A DNA stretch of 64,000 nt, from contig NC_087078.1 in NCBI RefSeq assembly GCF_026151205.1, positions 8,016,675 through 8,080,674 on the forward strand, read 5' to 3'. Source of the DNA: Bolinopsis microptera. Lineage: Eukaryota > Ctenophora > Tentaculata > Lobata > Bolinopsidae. Under the pieces are notes generated by a model. The model made no database searches, had not been told where the DNA came from, and worked only from the letters and a program-made list of their open reading frames with translations. The position numbers and the translations under genes were made by a program. Positions 11,304 to 22,294 of this stretch are shown one piece after another. Position 1 is the first letter of the stretch. Each line of letters starts with the position of its first letter.

Positions 11304-13529
11304 GGACACGTTTTTTTTTAAGTGTGGTGAGTTGCTGATTTCACCTTTTTCAAAGTAGAGTGCACAAAATGAGGAAAAAGTCGCAGTACTTTTTAAAGTG
11401 CAACCATAAATTTGTACATAAGATGAAGTGAAAATATTCAGCAGTTGTGATTTGAAAAAACGAAGTGCCAGGCTCAAGCAGAATATGACTTATGAGCAAT
11501 TAAACTGAGTGCCAAAAATCAGCAAACCATTTTAACCTCCAATTGACTAATTCCATTGATTTCGCCATATTTTGCTCAAATATTGTTCACATTACACTAG
11601 TAGATTGGAGTGAGTAACTGTTTTCAGCATTTTAGTCATTATTAGCAATTCCAGTAAGTGACAGAAGTCAGTAAAAAGTCATTTTTATATCTGAATACGA
11701 CTGCTCTATTGATGGTTCTTGTCAAAATATTAAAAAGATCAAGGCATAACTGTGTTTTTTTCTGGATAAGACAATGATTGGTTGTGTCTTTAAACTAATT
11801 CCTACATGTTTATGTGCCAGCCATCAGCAAAAAGTCACACATGTATCAGCTTGAAATTTAATTTTTTCTATTTGATGAAATAGGTATCGAAATTTCAGTT
11901 CTCTTGTTCAGTCACCTTATTGACTTTTAGATTGAAGGTGCCATTAATCAGTTAAAAGAAGGCTTGAACTCTGTACTGCTTACACTCAATTATGTCCCGA
12001 GTGCCCAAATTCAGCATATCAGTCATATAGATAAATGATGTAAAAAGACAAAAATTGTCTATTTCTTGATCCATGGGTGTACTAGTGTTAGTTTAAGCAT
12101 CTATTTCGAAAAGTAATGTGTTCATAAAGGGGTCAAAAACAGATAATAATATGAGAGTGCCACTAATCAGCTGTAGTGACTTCTGCAGCCAACGTGGGAA
12201 TTACCAATTATTATAAGTCAATATCAGCATTATTAATCATCTCAAACCACCGAATTGTTCATGTTGCAGATACGAATCTTAGTTTAGTTACATCCTGAAA
12301 ATTTGAACAGCATATGTGTCCTGAAAATCAGTAAAAAGTGACTTATTTGACAGAAATAGTCATTCTTACTGCTAAATGGCACTCTTTTTAGTTCGGAATA
12401 TTGTTTGAGGGAGCGTTGTGCCTTTTTCGTTTAATGTGGCACAATTTTGTTGCACTGTGTGCCATTATTCAGCTTAAAATGACTTCTTTTTCTAGGCATA
12501 TACCAATGGTAAATCACATAAAATTTTTGCTTTGTAAGCAGTGTTGTGATAACCTGCTATAACTAACTTAAAACTGGCAAAATGAACTTCAAACATCAAT
12601 AGTATGTACCAAATTTCCATGATGAACATAATATTGTTGTCAGAAATCTACTTTATCGTGCCAATAATCAGCAAAAAGTCATTTCTGAGAAGATTTTAAG
12701 CTAAAAATATTATTTATAAAATGACTTTTTGCTGAATTAGAACACACAATATCGTTAGATTTTGTAAAGAATCATCTTGATGAACCTGCCTATGCTGTCA
12801 GACAACAATTGTATAGTGCCAATATTCAGCAAAGAGTCATTTCTTTTGAATTTTTAATCGTGATGAATTTGACCTAAAAATGACTTTTTACTGAAAACTG
12901 ACACACTCTTAATTTTATTTTCGAACAGAATGCTGTTAAGCAGACTTAATCTCGACAGTATGATTGAAAAACGTTATAATTTGTTGCTGTCTAGCTACTG
13001 CAATGTAAAAAAATCAATTGTAATTTTGTGAGTGAATTTTTACTGAATACAGGCACACAATAGGTTTTTCCTAGGTTACATTATTACAGACCAACGTTTA
13101 TTGAAAGTTGTTACAGTTCATTCACAAGCTGATCAAAAGTATGGGCCTTGTACAACCCAATCAACCAACTAGAAATTTTTCCAAACAAATGACTTTTTGC
13201 TTATTTTGAGCACAGTTCAAGTATTCCTACCAAAATCCAAATATTCTTTGAATAATTCTGAGACATAATCTGAATTTTGAACAGAAAAGTCGCAAAATTC
13301 AGTTTTTTATGGGCGTTTTCAACATTATAGTCCAAAATGCTGAAAACTGGCACTGCCTTGGTACTATATTATGACATATTAACTAAGTAATGGATTTTCC
13401 TTACACGGGCAGTTAAGATTGAAGGCATATCTGTGCTACACTTTCTAGTTACTAGTCATTTCACTTACACTGTCAAAAGTGTAATGGCACTCAAAGTCAT
13501 TTTCACCACACTTAAAAAAAAACGTGTCC
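11304..13529. mobile_element. 2.2 kb noncoding TIR element with mirrored internal motif array
   Basis: The ends are perfect inverted repeats of at least 27 bp starting GGACACGTTTTTTTTTAAG (11304 on) and its complement ending at 13529. ATAA flanks both sides (11300-11303 and 13530-13533) as a 4-bp target duplication. There is no transposase frame. A roughly 27-bp motif, GTGCCAATAATCAGCAAAAA followed by GTCATTT, recurs in degenerate form about every 60-200 bp. Examples are near 11510, 11656, 11815, 11938, 12001, 12157, 12459, 12659 and 12817 in direct orientation, and near 12719, 12876, 13033 and 13188 inverted. Motif polarity flips near the middle. It lies between CPEB copies b and c. Interpreted as a non-autonomous DNA transposon; superfamily unknown. 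Confidence 0.8.
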
Positions 13530-13533
13530 ATAA

Positions 13534-14275
13534 TACCATTAATATAATGTTACCTACAACAAAGAAAGTTCTCAAGGAAATCAGCAAAATAACAGTTTTG
13601 ACATGATCACACAACACTGTATATTATATTGTTCAAAAAACACAAAACATTGCTGTGTCATAAAACACACTGTACTGAATATTTTAAGAAAACTAACAGT
13701 TCTGCAAAAAATAAATTTAACTGTGTAAAATGCTCAATTCATTGTTTGATCTAATGACTAGTGACTACCAATCAATGCCAAGTATAGATATTGCTTTCCA
13801 GAACAGTATCACTTATTGATGAACACAGACTCAAATTTAACGAAATAATGAAAAGAAACAAGTACATTATAACAAAACAGGTTGGTCACACTACCTAGCC
13901 TGAGTCCTGACTAACAAATTGTAAGGTTTTACTAAATTTGGCTCAAAATTAAATGCATCTGTAACTGAAGTGTAACAAAACAAAATAGAATTATAATTAT
14001 AACACCTAAGATTACACATTGTTGATCACGATCAGTGATTTGCAAGAATAGTCATTCATGAAATTGAAATAATCACGTTCTACGATACTCATGAATAAAA
14101 CAGTTCCATAATTTTCTACTTCTTGAAGTAATTTTCTCATCACCGTTTTTGTCGAAGTTCAAAGTGTATTTTTAACATGGCATGCTTCACTTGGAGTGGA
14201 ATTGAAAGCTTATCAGTTCTTCCAATTGACATTATATTAGCAGTTCAGTATCTGGTTAGCTGAAGCCTTAGTTTT
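13534..14275. other. 3' flank of CPEB-c
   Basis: About 740 bp of AT-rich sequence after the TIR element and before the CPEB-c stop codon. No coding or repeat signal recognised; probably the CPEB-c 3' UTR. Confidence 0.5.
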
Positions 14276-15733
14276 CTAGTAGGTAAATTCAGACTCTTTA
14301 TTCTTGTGGTGTCTTGTGACTGCAACGTGTTGGCTTGAAGGTTTATATTTGTGTTTGTGTTTCCAGCACATATCACAGAAATACTCGAAGCACTCAGTTT
14401 TACAGAACTTCTTTCCAGGAGACCGGAGACAAATGCTACAAAGTTCGTCCTCCATGTAATGCTGAATTTCGATAGACTTGGGACCGAATGTAGAGGTCTT
14501 CACCTCAATGTAATTGGCATTGATTGCTTTTATGTAACTTTTTCTGCTACTGAATCTTAAACTACCAGACCCAGTTGGGTAATTATATTCATCTGTGTCA
14601 ATTTTAACAGAAATAACGTTGTTGAACAAATTGTTAAAAATGGCAAAAAGAGCTTGTGCATACAACTTGCCATGTAACCCACCGACAAATATAGTCCAGA
14701 TCTTTTCCTCTAAATCAAAACACCTCTCCTCCCAAAAGTTATCAGAAATTATCCAAGGAACTATTTGTACATGCTTATTGCGGTTGCATTTTATCCTGAA
14801 ATTGAAGGTCACTGACCCCCCATTGCTTTCTGCTCCAACTTCCTTGATCTGCTCAACAAGATTCCACACACTATCTTTGTTGTCGAAAATCAGATACAAA
14901 TAACCTTTGATGCGAACGTTGGAGGCACTAGCTGAATCCCTAGTAGGCCATTGGACCATGAAACTCCCAAACTTGGCAAAAGCAGTCCTGAGCTGTTCCT
15001 CAGTTATATCCCATGGTACCCCTCCAACAAATACCTTTCTGCTATAAACTGGAGGGTTCGCCTCACCAGATAATTTCTTTCTTTTGGGTAAAACTCCCTC
15101 CCAGTATTCACACGACCTCTGTTGATTGAATTTGGACACTTGCTTCAGTGGTTTCGGAGCTTCTTGATGGTACACAGGCACACTTACGTCGCAAGATTCG
15201 TGATCAAATGACACATTCTGATTGACATTCTGATTGACAGTAATACCTCCATTGTATGAAGAGGGAAACCTGTTATTTCCATTGTATAATTCAAGATACT
15301 GATAGTATTGGGTTAAAGAATTTTCCCTCAGGTCATAGTAATAAGATATGTAACTGTCACAATGTCCTATAATTTCATGTAGTCTCCATAATTCATATAG
15401 GTTCTCATTTGCACCCTCAGCAGTCAGGGGTAACAGGTTCTTCTCTATGTCAGATACCATCAAAGGAGCATCATTACCGTGATTATTATGATAAGCAATG
15501 TCTTTGTTAGAAGCTTTAACTGATCTAGTTTCAGGTAATTCCTCGTAGTATTCGACTTGGCTAGAGCAATTGTTATCAGTCTTCACCCAATTCTCATTCC
15601 TTAATTGCTCATTGCGATGGTATGAATTGACAAATTTGAGAGTATCCCCATTTTTCAGTCTCTGAATTAAACTTATGTCGTTGCCATTATCCTCATTTTT
15701 GAGTTTATTCATTGGCAGAGCGATGGCTGCCAT
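14276..15733 (-). CDS. CPEB1-like RNA-binding protein, copy c (most canonical)
   Basis: 485-aa CPEB. RRM1 (about 233-327) begins KVFVGGVPWDITEEQL, very close to vertebrate CPEB1. RNP1 is KGYLYLIF. RRM2 (about 346-422) has TIFVGGLHGKLYAQAL. The ZZ domain (432-470) has CSIC, FCKTEC, YFCDMCW and trailing His. The long N terminus (1-230) is Asn/Tyr-rich with a VNQNVNQNV duplication and no known domain; such regions in CPEBs carry regulatory or aggregation-prone segments. Expected role is CPE-dependent polyadenylation and translational control. The acceptor tcatcatttcag lies 10 nt before the ATG. Single exon. It is probably the ancestral copy, with a and b derived, but a tree is needed. Confidence 0.92.
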   Translation of the reverse strand: MAAIALPMNKLKNEDNGNDISLIQRLKNGDTLKFVNSYHRNEQLRNENWVKTDNNCSSQVEYYEELPETRSVKASNKDIAYHNNHGNDAPLMVSDIEKNLLPLTAEGANENLYELWRLHEIIGHCDSYISYYYDLRENSLTQYYQYLELYNGNNRFPSSYNGGITVNQNVNQNVSFDHESCDVSVPVYHQEAPKPLKQVSKFNQQRSCEYWEGVLPKRKKLSGEANPPVYSRKVFVGGVPWDITEEQLRTAFAKFGSFMVQWPTRDSASASNVRIKGYLYLIFDNKDSVWNLVEQIKEVGAESNGGSVTFNFRIKCNRNKHVQIVPWIISDNFWEERCFDLEEKIWTIFVGGLHGKLYAQALFAIFNNLFNNVISVKIDTDEYNYPTGSGSLRFSSRKSYIKAINANYIEVKTSTFGPKSIEIQHYMEDELCSICLRSPGKKFCKTECFEYFCDMCWKHKHKYKPSSQHVAVTRHHKNKESEFTY

Positions 15734-16513
15734 TTTGATAATCCTGAAATGATGAATTGTTAGGATAAAGTTTGTGCTGTAATCCTCAGCAGAGGATTGA
15801 ATATTTTCCCCATCTCTGCATCTAAATATAACAATTGTGATTTATACACATAGCCATGTTTCATATTTGAGACTTGTAACTTGGCTGGTTACACACTTGT
15901 GTAACAATGTGGCTGTTGGAATGTCTGAAGTAAAATAAGTGTTGAGATTTTTTTAAACTTTGCAGATGGCATACCGCAGTCCATTTTAACATGTTGCAAT
16001 AGCTAATGTGCAGTGTGATCCAAAAACATGATGTAAAACGGATTTGAAATGATGTAGTTATCAAGCAATTTGTCTTTTTAGCAAAGTGGGATTTAGTGTT
16101 AAAACTTAACCCAAGACATGAAAAAACCCAACAATCAATATGCTTGATATCTTGGTCAACTGAGCATCGAAAGCTCCAATTTTTCGGTAGAAATCAACGT
16201 TTTCCACAACTATAGTTTTTAAGTTAATAAAACGTTTCTTACAACATGGAGACAATTCAAGTGCATTTTAAAAGGCCAAACAAGATGCATTGTAATTTAA
16301 CTCAATTCAATCATTCTAGATATCTGAAAAATGAGGTTTGATTCAGAAAAAATAGCATCATTGTTGCTCTTTGATTAAATATATTCCGAAAAAATTGGGG
16401 AAAGGGAGGAGGGGGAAGGGGGAAGGGGGACCCCCAACCCATGTAGCTGAGACATGTGTACACCTCACAGCAAGTAGACGAAATTGGGTCTAACTTGTGG
16501 AAGGTGGATCAAC
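15734..16513. other. intergenic with LINE 3'-end remnant
   Basis: About 780 bp. No gene seen. The segment about 16395-16495 (purine-rich run, then GACCCCCAACCCATGTAGCT and on) matches in inverted form the 3' end of the LINE copy near 26290-26360, so it is a small minus-orientation remnant of that LINE family. Confidence 0.5.
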
Positions 16514-16569
16514 TTATTAAGGCCTCCCCCAGCCTCGGATCTTAGGATTAGATTTGCAAAAATTCCTGA

Positions 16570-16905
16570 GACACAGGTGCAAAAGTTAAGACAGCAGAAT
16601 AATCCTAAGACAGCAGAATAATCCTAAGACAAAATTTAAGAAATCCTGAGACAGCGAAAAATCCTGAGACAAAATTTAAGAAATCCCGAGACAGCGAAAA
16701 AACCTGAGACAAAATTTAAGAAATCCCGAGACAGCGAAAAAACCTGAGACAAAATTTAAGAAATCCCGAGACAGCGAAAAAACCTAAGACAAAATTTAAG
16801 AATCCTGAGACGCGCGAAAAAACCTGAGACAAAATTTAAGAAATCCCGAGACAGCGAATAATCCTGAGACAAAATTTAAGAAAACCTGAGACAGCGAAAA
16901 AATTT
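16570..16905. repeat. 40-bp tandem array, left arm
   Basis: About eight units of 40 bp, consensus AAATCCCGAGACAGCGAAAA then AACCTGAGACAAAATTTAAG, with scattered substitutions. Each unit contains two ctgagac-type half-motifs. The mirror array in the right arm is at about 21560-22010. Units are contiguous without spacers, so this is not a CRISPR-type array. Confidence 0.85.
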
Positions 16906-17702
16906 TAGATACAATTTATACAATAGCCACAAGAATATACATGGATATTACATCTTTTAATTTCTTGCAAAGAATATAATAAATACAATATTACTAGGTA
17001 TAGTAGGAATGTCAATAAGTCAATAGAATTTGTCTGAAACCTCTATGTGCCTGCTAATGAAGTGAGTATCCCAGATCATATCTTTACAGGTAGGACTGTA
17101 TAATGGGGGCCCGATGTTATAGTTTTATAGCGGACATCATCTCCCCCCCGGCCCCCTTACCCCTTCTTACCCCCAGTTCCATAGCGGATATTATGCCAAA
17201 TTATTGGACGGAGATCGTCAACTAATATTTCCTCGGATATTTCTCCGGTTTGCAGTTCCATTACCTTATCCGGAGACCATCTACGGTAATTTTGTTGATT
17301 CTCACAGCGCAAAGTGCAAAGAAACTGCCGCAAACTGCTACAATCTCCGAGAAATATACTTATTGAGTTATTGACTAGCTTGCTAAAATTCATCGTCAAA
17401 TTACCGCTGCTCGAGTTACCTAGCCAGGCCCATTTCAGTTTTGAGTACTAGAGTCGGTTATCTAGTCAAAGCCTAGCTTTTTTGTAACTTGCAAGTGCTT
17501 TTGCGGATTGTCGTGGATTTCGGCAAATAGTCGTGGATTTCGGCGATATTTTCAGATTATTCTTCAATGTCCTCAAACCTGAGCACTGGGACTACTTAAG
17601 TTTTTGCTACTATCTGAATTATTTGCTCAAGCTACTGGCTCGCTAGGTTCAAAGGTTTATTTCCTATTTATCATGAAAAAAAAAATTGTGCTGGGTAAAA
17701 GT

Positions 17703-17782
17703 TTACACGGTGTTCACGCAGGTTTGAACTCCCGACCTCGCTCAGAGCTAGCCGATCGCCTAGCCGCTAAGCTACTCGGGTG
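17703..17782 (-). repeat. tRNA-like (pol III A/B box) segment, left arm
   Basis: On the minus strand the segment carries an A-box-like TAGCTTAGCGG and a B-box-like GAGTTCAAACC at tRNA-like spacing, with a D-arm-like inverted repeat. No acceptor stem closes, so it is not a tRNA gene. It resembles the head of a tRNA-derived SINE. The mirror copy is at 20247-20328 (+). Confidence 0.5.
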
Positions 17783-17829
17783 ATGTACTCATGAAATTTT
17801 TGATTTAATTATATATTTACCCCTTTTTA

Positions 17830-18128
17830 CCCCCAGTTCCATAACGGATATTATGCCAAATTATTGGACGGAGATCGTCAACTAATATTTCTTCGGATAT
17901 TTCTCCGGTTTGCAGTTCCATAACCTTAGTCCTTATCCGGAGACCATCTACGGTAATTTTGTTGATTCTCACAGAGCAAAGTGCAAAGAAATTGCCACAA
18001 ACTGCTACAATCTCCGAGAAATTCCCGGAGAGCTTCATCTCCGTATAATACAGTAGACGGAGCCGGAGAATCATCACCGTAGAAATGGACCTCCGTCTAA
18101 TAATTTGGCATAATATCCGCTATGGAAC
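17830..18128. mobile_element. ~300-bp MITE nested in left arm
   Basis: Inverted termini of about 44 bp begin CCCCCAGTTCCATAACGGAT and close with the complement near 18128. Internal sequence includes TTTGTTGATTCTCACAG and shows no product. A mirror copy is at about 19895-20203, and half-copies are at about 17168-17400 and 20650-20860, so the module has been duplicated several times within the element. Confidence 0.65.
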
Positions 18129-18594
18129 TGGGGGGTTAATCTGATTAAAAGCTACAAAAAATTCCAGAAATGAGATGGCTGGTTAACACCTACCTTTGGA
18201 AAGCTCTGATGAACCTGCCTGTGGAGAAATAAACGCACTTAACTTCACCTCAATTGAGCAATAACTATTTATCGCTTATTACTTCATTTATTTTGGATGT
18301 ACAGTGTGCTTCGTAACTAATTTATTATTACAAAGTTTACTTTCTAATAAGCTAAAACGACAACTAATCTTTCGTTTTACTCCCTACTGTACAGGTTTAC
18401 TCGTCAATCCAGGTATATGAGAATGTGTGAGAATGGTCTTGAAACTCTGAAAAGAGGGAAGCAGTTTTGGGGACGGGGAGATTGAAGCGGGTGGCCCCCC
18501 GGCTTACAATTGACCCCCCATGCAATTACACTGAGTCAATTGATCTCAGTATAATAACATGGGGGTTAATTGTCGGGGGTCAATTGTCGTACTA

Positions 18595-18858
18595 AGCCCT
18601 AGGCTTGCGTCAAGGCGTAACAGATTTGCTGGGCACTGCATGAGAGCTTCTGACCAAGTTATCTCCTCTATCCTCCCCTGGCGACTTACCCAGTCCGGCC
18701 GTGGAACTGTGGAAGGAGACCACTCACCTTCCTGGACGTAGTAGCTCGTGACACTGGGCTCCAGTTGGACGACCTTCGAACTGTTATGTGCGATCAAGCC
18801 GTGTGGAGGCAGACAGTGAATGGGAGTTCGATCGAGGATCGCCGAAAGTAAGTAAGTT
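18595..18858 (+). mobile_element. LINE ORF2 C-terminal fragment in palindrome loop
   Basis: Translated pieces read RNRFAGHCMRASDQVIS then, after a frame change, RDTGLQLDDL and VWRQTVNGSS. These are hallmarks of the extreme C terminus of a common endonuclease-RT LINE group. The fragment ends with AAGTAAGTAAG, a simple tail. It is short, frameshifted and inactive. It sits close to the axis of the palindrome and is not mirrored. Confidence 0.7.
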
Positions 18859-20246
18859 GTTCAATCCCCCAGTACCTTTATTATTATAATTACCCTCCTA
18901 GGCTCCTACATCCTACCCGTTTTTGATGCTGTAATCTTCCCGTCCCCAAAACCGCTAATTCCCTCTTTTCATAGTTTCAGGACCGTTCTAATACATACTC
19001 CTATACCTGAATTGACGAGTAATCCAGTACAGTAGGAAAGTTAACTTTGTAGCTTTTCAGAAAGTTAACTTTGTAGCTTTTTAGAAAGTTCGGAGTAATC
19101 ACTCAGGTATAGTATCTCACAACGAAGCCCAATCTACATCCAAAATAAATGAAGTTATAAGCAATAAATAGGCAGTTATTGCTCAATTGAGCTGAAGTTA
19201 AGTGTGTTTATTTCTCCACGGGCTAGTCCATCGGAGCTTTCCCAAGGTAGGTTTTAACCAATCTCATTTCTTGACTGTTTTGTATCCTTTAATCAGATAA
19301 GGGAGGGGAAAGTGATGTCCACTATAACATCAGGGCCCCCATTATACAGTCCTACCTGTGAAGCTATGATCTGGGATATTCACCTCATTAGCAGGTACAA
19401 TCTAGGGCTTAGTACGACAATTAACCCCCATGTTATTATACTGAGATCAATTGACTCAGTGTAATTGCATGGGGGGTCAATTGTAAGCCGGGGGGCTTAC
19501 AATAGGGGGGGGGGGGGGGGGGTTCATTTGTCGCCCACCCGCTTCAATCTCCCCGTCCCCAAAACTGCTTCCCTCTTTTCAGAGTTTCAAGACCATTCTC
19601 ACACATTCTCATATACCTGGATTGACGAGTAAACCAGTACAGTAGGGAGTAAAACGAAAGATTAGTTGTCGTTTTAGCTTATTAGAAAGTAAACTTTGTA
19701 ATAATAAATTAGTTACTAAGCACACTGTACATCCTAAATAAATGAAGTAATAAGCGATAAATAGTTATTGCTCAATTGAGGTGAAGTTAAGTGTGTTTAT
19801 TTCTCCACGGGCAGGTTCATCAGAGCTTTCCAAAGGTAGGTTTTAACCAGCCATCTCATTTCTGGAATTTTTTGTAGCTTTTAATCAGATTAACCCCCCA
19901 GTTCCATAGCGGATATTATGCCAAATTATTAGACGGAGGTCCATTTCTACGTTGATGATTCTCGTGCTCCGTCTACTGTATTATACGGAGATAAAGCTCT
20001 CCGGGAATTTCTCGGAGATTGTAGCAGTTTGTGGCAATTTCTTTGCACTTTGCTCTGTGAGAATCAACAAAATTACCGTAGATGGTCTCCGGATAAGGAC
20101 TAAGGTTATGGAACTGCAAACCGGAGAAATATCCGAAGAAATATTAGTTGACGATCTCCGTCCAATAATTTGGCATAATATCCGTTATGGAACTGGGGGT
20201 AAAAAGGGGTAAATATATAATTAAATCAAAAATTTCATGAGTACAT

Positions 20247-20328
20247 CACCCGAGTAGCCTAGCGGCTAGGCGATCGGCTAGCTCTGCGCGAGGTCGGGAG
20301 TTCAAACCTGCTTGAACATCGTGTAAAC
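20247..20328 (+). repeat. tRNA-like segment, right arm
   Basis: Mirror of the 17703-17782 segment: A-box-like TAGCCTAGCGG and B-box-like GAGTTCAAACC on the plus strand, followed by sequence shared with the left arm. Probably part of a tRNA-derived SINE captured before the arms were duplicated. Confidence 0.5.
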
Positions 20329-21099
20329 TTTTACCCAGCACAATTTTTTTTTTTTCATGATAAATAGGAAATAAACCTTTGAACCTAGCGAGCCAGTAGC
20401 TTGAGCAAATAATTCAGATAGTAGCAAAAACTTAAGTAGTCCCAGTGCTCAGGTTTGAGGACATTGAAGAATAATCTGAAAATATCGCCGAAATCCACGA
20501 CTATTTGCCGAAATCCACGACAATCCGCAAAAGCACTTGCAAGTTACAAAAAAGCTAGGCTTTGACTAGATAACCGACTCCAGTACTCAAAACTGAAATG
20601 GGCCTGGCTAGGTAACTCGAGCAGCGGTAATTTGACGATGAATTTTAGCAAGCTAGTCAATAAATAGATTTCTCGGAGATTGTACTTGTAGCAGTTTGCG
20701 GCAGTTTCTTAGCACTTTGCTCTGTGAGAATCAACAAAATTACCGTAGATGGTTTCCGGATAAGGTTATGGAACTGCAAACCGGAGAAATATCCGAAGAA
20801 ATATTAGTTGACGATCTCCGTCCAATAATTTGGCATAATATCCGCTATGGAACTGGGGGTAAGAAGGGGTAAGGGGGGGGGGGTTGGATGATGTCCGCTA
20901 TAACATTGGGCCCCCATTATACAGTCCTACCTGTAAAGATATGATCTGGGATACTCACTTCATTAGCAGGCACATAGAGATTTTAAACAAATTCTATTGA
21001 CTTATGACATTCCTACTACAGTAATATTGTATTTATTATATTCTTTGCAAGAAATTAAAAGATGTAATATCCATGTATATTCTTGTTGTTATTGTATAA

Positions 21100-21553
21100 A
21101 CTAGTGTAACCCGTGCCTTCGGCCGGGACTTTACTGTCACAGTTGCAATGTAAAAGTATACAACCGCATTATATATTTGATATCACGCATAACGCTGTCT
21201 TATGAAAGTATGAAATCTCCCTACAGTTTAAACAAAGCGGCCGCAAGAGTGAGCTCTAAGCTTATAGTATTACGTGGGGCTAAACTAATTACGGTACATG
21301 TTATCCTCCTCGTTCTCTCTCCCATCTATTTATGTCACATTTCTGGAACAAAATCATCAATTAAACCACTTACCACCGGCCGAATTTTATAAAATTTGCT
21401 TATGGGCTTCGTCAGAGTTTTGTCAGCACTATACCGAAAAAACCAGTCCCGTAACTATTACCGTTTTTTTTGTATAACCGTTCGGAAATTACACACAGAC
21501 ACACAGACACACAGACACACAGACACACACACATTCTGGTGTTATTAAGTTGA
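21100..21553. mobile_element. insertion present only in the right arm
   Basis: The left arm reads continuously through TTGTATAAATTGTATC. The right arm is split there by about 450 bp starting near AGTGTAACCCGTGCCTTCGG and ending after an (ACACAG)n microsatellite (about 21491-21530) and TTATTAAGTTGAT. It has no coding frame. Probably a short non-autonomous element of uncertain class. Confidence 0.55.
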
Positions 21554-21559
21554 TTGTAT

Positions 21560-22010
21560 CTAAAGATTTTTCGCTGTCTCAGGTTTTCTTAAATTTTGTC
21601 TCAGGATTTTTCGCTGTCTCAGGTTTTCTTAAATTTTGTCTCAGGATTATTCGCTGTCTCGGGATTTCTTAAATTTTGTCTCAGGTTTTTTCGCGCGTCT
21701 CAGGATTCTTAAATTTTGTCTTAGGTTTTTTCGCTGTCTCGGGATTTCTTAAATTTTGTCTCAGGTTTTTTCGCTGTCTCGGGATTTCTTAAATTTTGTC
21801 TCAGGATTTTTCGCTGTCTCAGGATTTCTTAAATTTTGTCTTAGGATTTTTCGCTGTCTTGGGTTTCCTTAAATTTTGTCTCAGGATTTTCCGCTGTCTT
21901 AGGTTTCCTTAAATTTTGTCTTAAGAATTTTCGCTGTCTTAGCTTATTTTGACATCTCAGGTTCGCTTAAATTTTGTCTCAGCTTTTTTTGCTGTCTTAG
22001 CTTTTCTTAA
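21560..22010. repeat. 40-bp tandem array, right arm
   Basis: About eleven units, inverted relative to the left array, consensus TTTTTCGCTGTCTCAGG then a TTTCTTAAATTTTGTC segment. The outermost units are more diverged. The unit number differs from the left arm, showing independent expansion or contraction. Confidence 0.85.
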
Positions 22011-22294
22011 GCAGTTTGTCTTAGGAATTTTTGCAAATCCAATCCTAAGATCCGAGGCTGGGGGAGGCCTTTATTAAGTATTAAGTATTTTTTTGTATTT
22101 ATAATATTTGTATAATTTCATTACCTAAATATGCAAAAATTAAATGGAAATTTCATTTGTCAAAAAAATTAGAGCCATTTACATTTTACACACTGTTTTC
22201 AACTCACCCTGTATATGGTTTCAAACGTAAAGTGTTTATTTTCTATGAATTTCTTTTTGAGATGCCCAGAGAGGCATTATTTATAATGTTATGT

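Larger units (their letters stand above)
16520..22070. mobile_element. 5.55 kb palindromic fold-back element
   Basis: The termini are inverted repeats (AGGCCTCCCCCAGCCTCGGA at 16520 and its complement ending at 22070) flanked by TTATTA on both sides (16514-16519, 22071-22076), a likely 6-bp target duplication. Arms of about 2.1 kb (16520-18600) and 2.7 kb (19400-22070) are inverted copies in mirror order. From outside in: a 40-bp tandem array; a segment with GTATATTCTTG and flanking sequence; a block bounded by CCCCCAGTTCCATAGCGG; a tRNA-like segment; a roughly 300-bp inner MITE; and a CAATTGACTCAGTGT hairpin. The loop holds a LINE 3' fragment and an extra partial copy of arm sequence. The arms differ by substitutions, indels and one insertion (about 21100-21553). 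No transposase frame is visible. Confidence 0.85.

Noticed and set aside
16570-16905. Regular 40-bp repeats resembling a CRISPR array
   Set aside because: The units are contiguous with no unique spacers, mirrored in the other arm of a fold-back element, and the genome is eukaryotic.
17703-17782. A tRNA gene
   Set aside because: A and B boxes are present but no acceptor stem or proper anticodon arm closes; better explained as a tRNA-derived repeat.
17157-20212. Repeated 80-86-codon frames with EISEEILVDDLRPIIWHNI
   Set aside because: They occur in several orientations as copies of the nested MITE ends inside the fold-back element and show no domain; treated as repeat sequence, not genes.
16520-22070. 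Assembly artefact producing a false palindrome
   Set aside because: The arms differ in substitutions, array lengths and a 450-bp insertion, and a 6-bp duplication flanks the whole unit. A raw assembly error would give near-identical arms.
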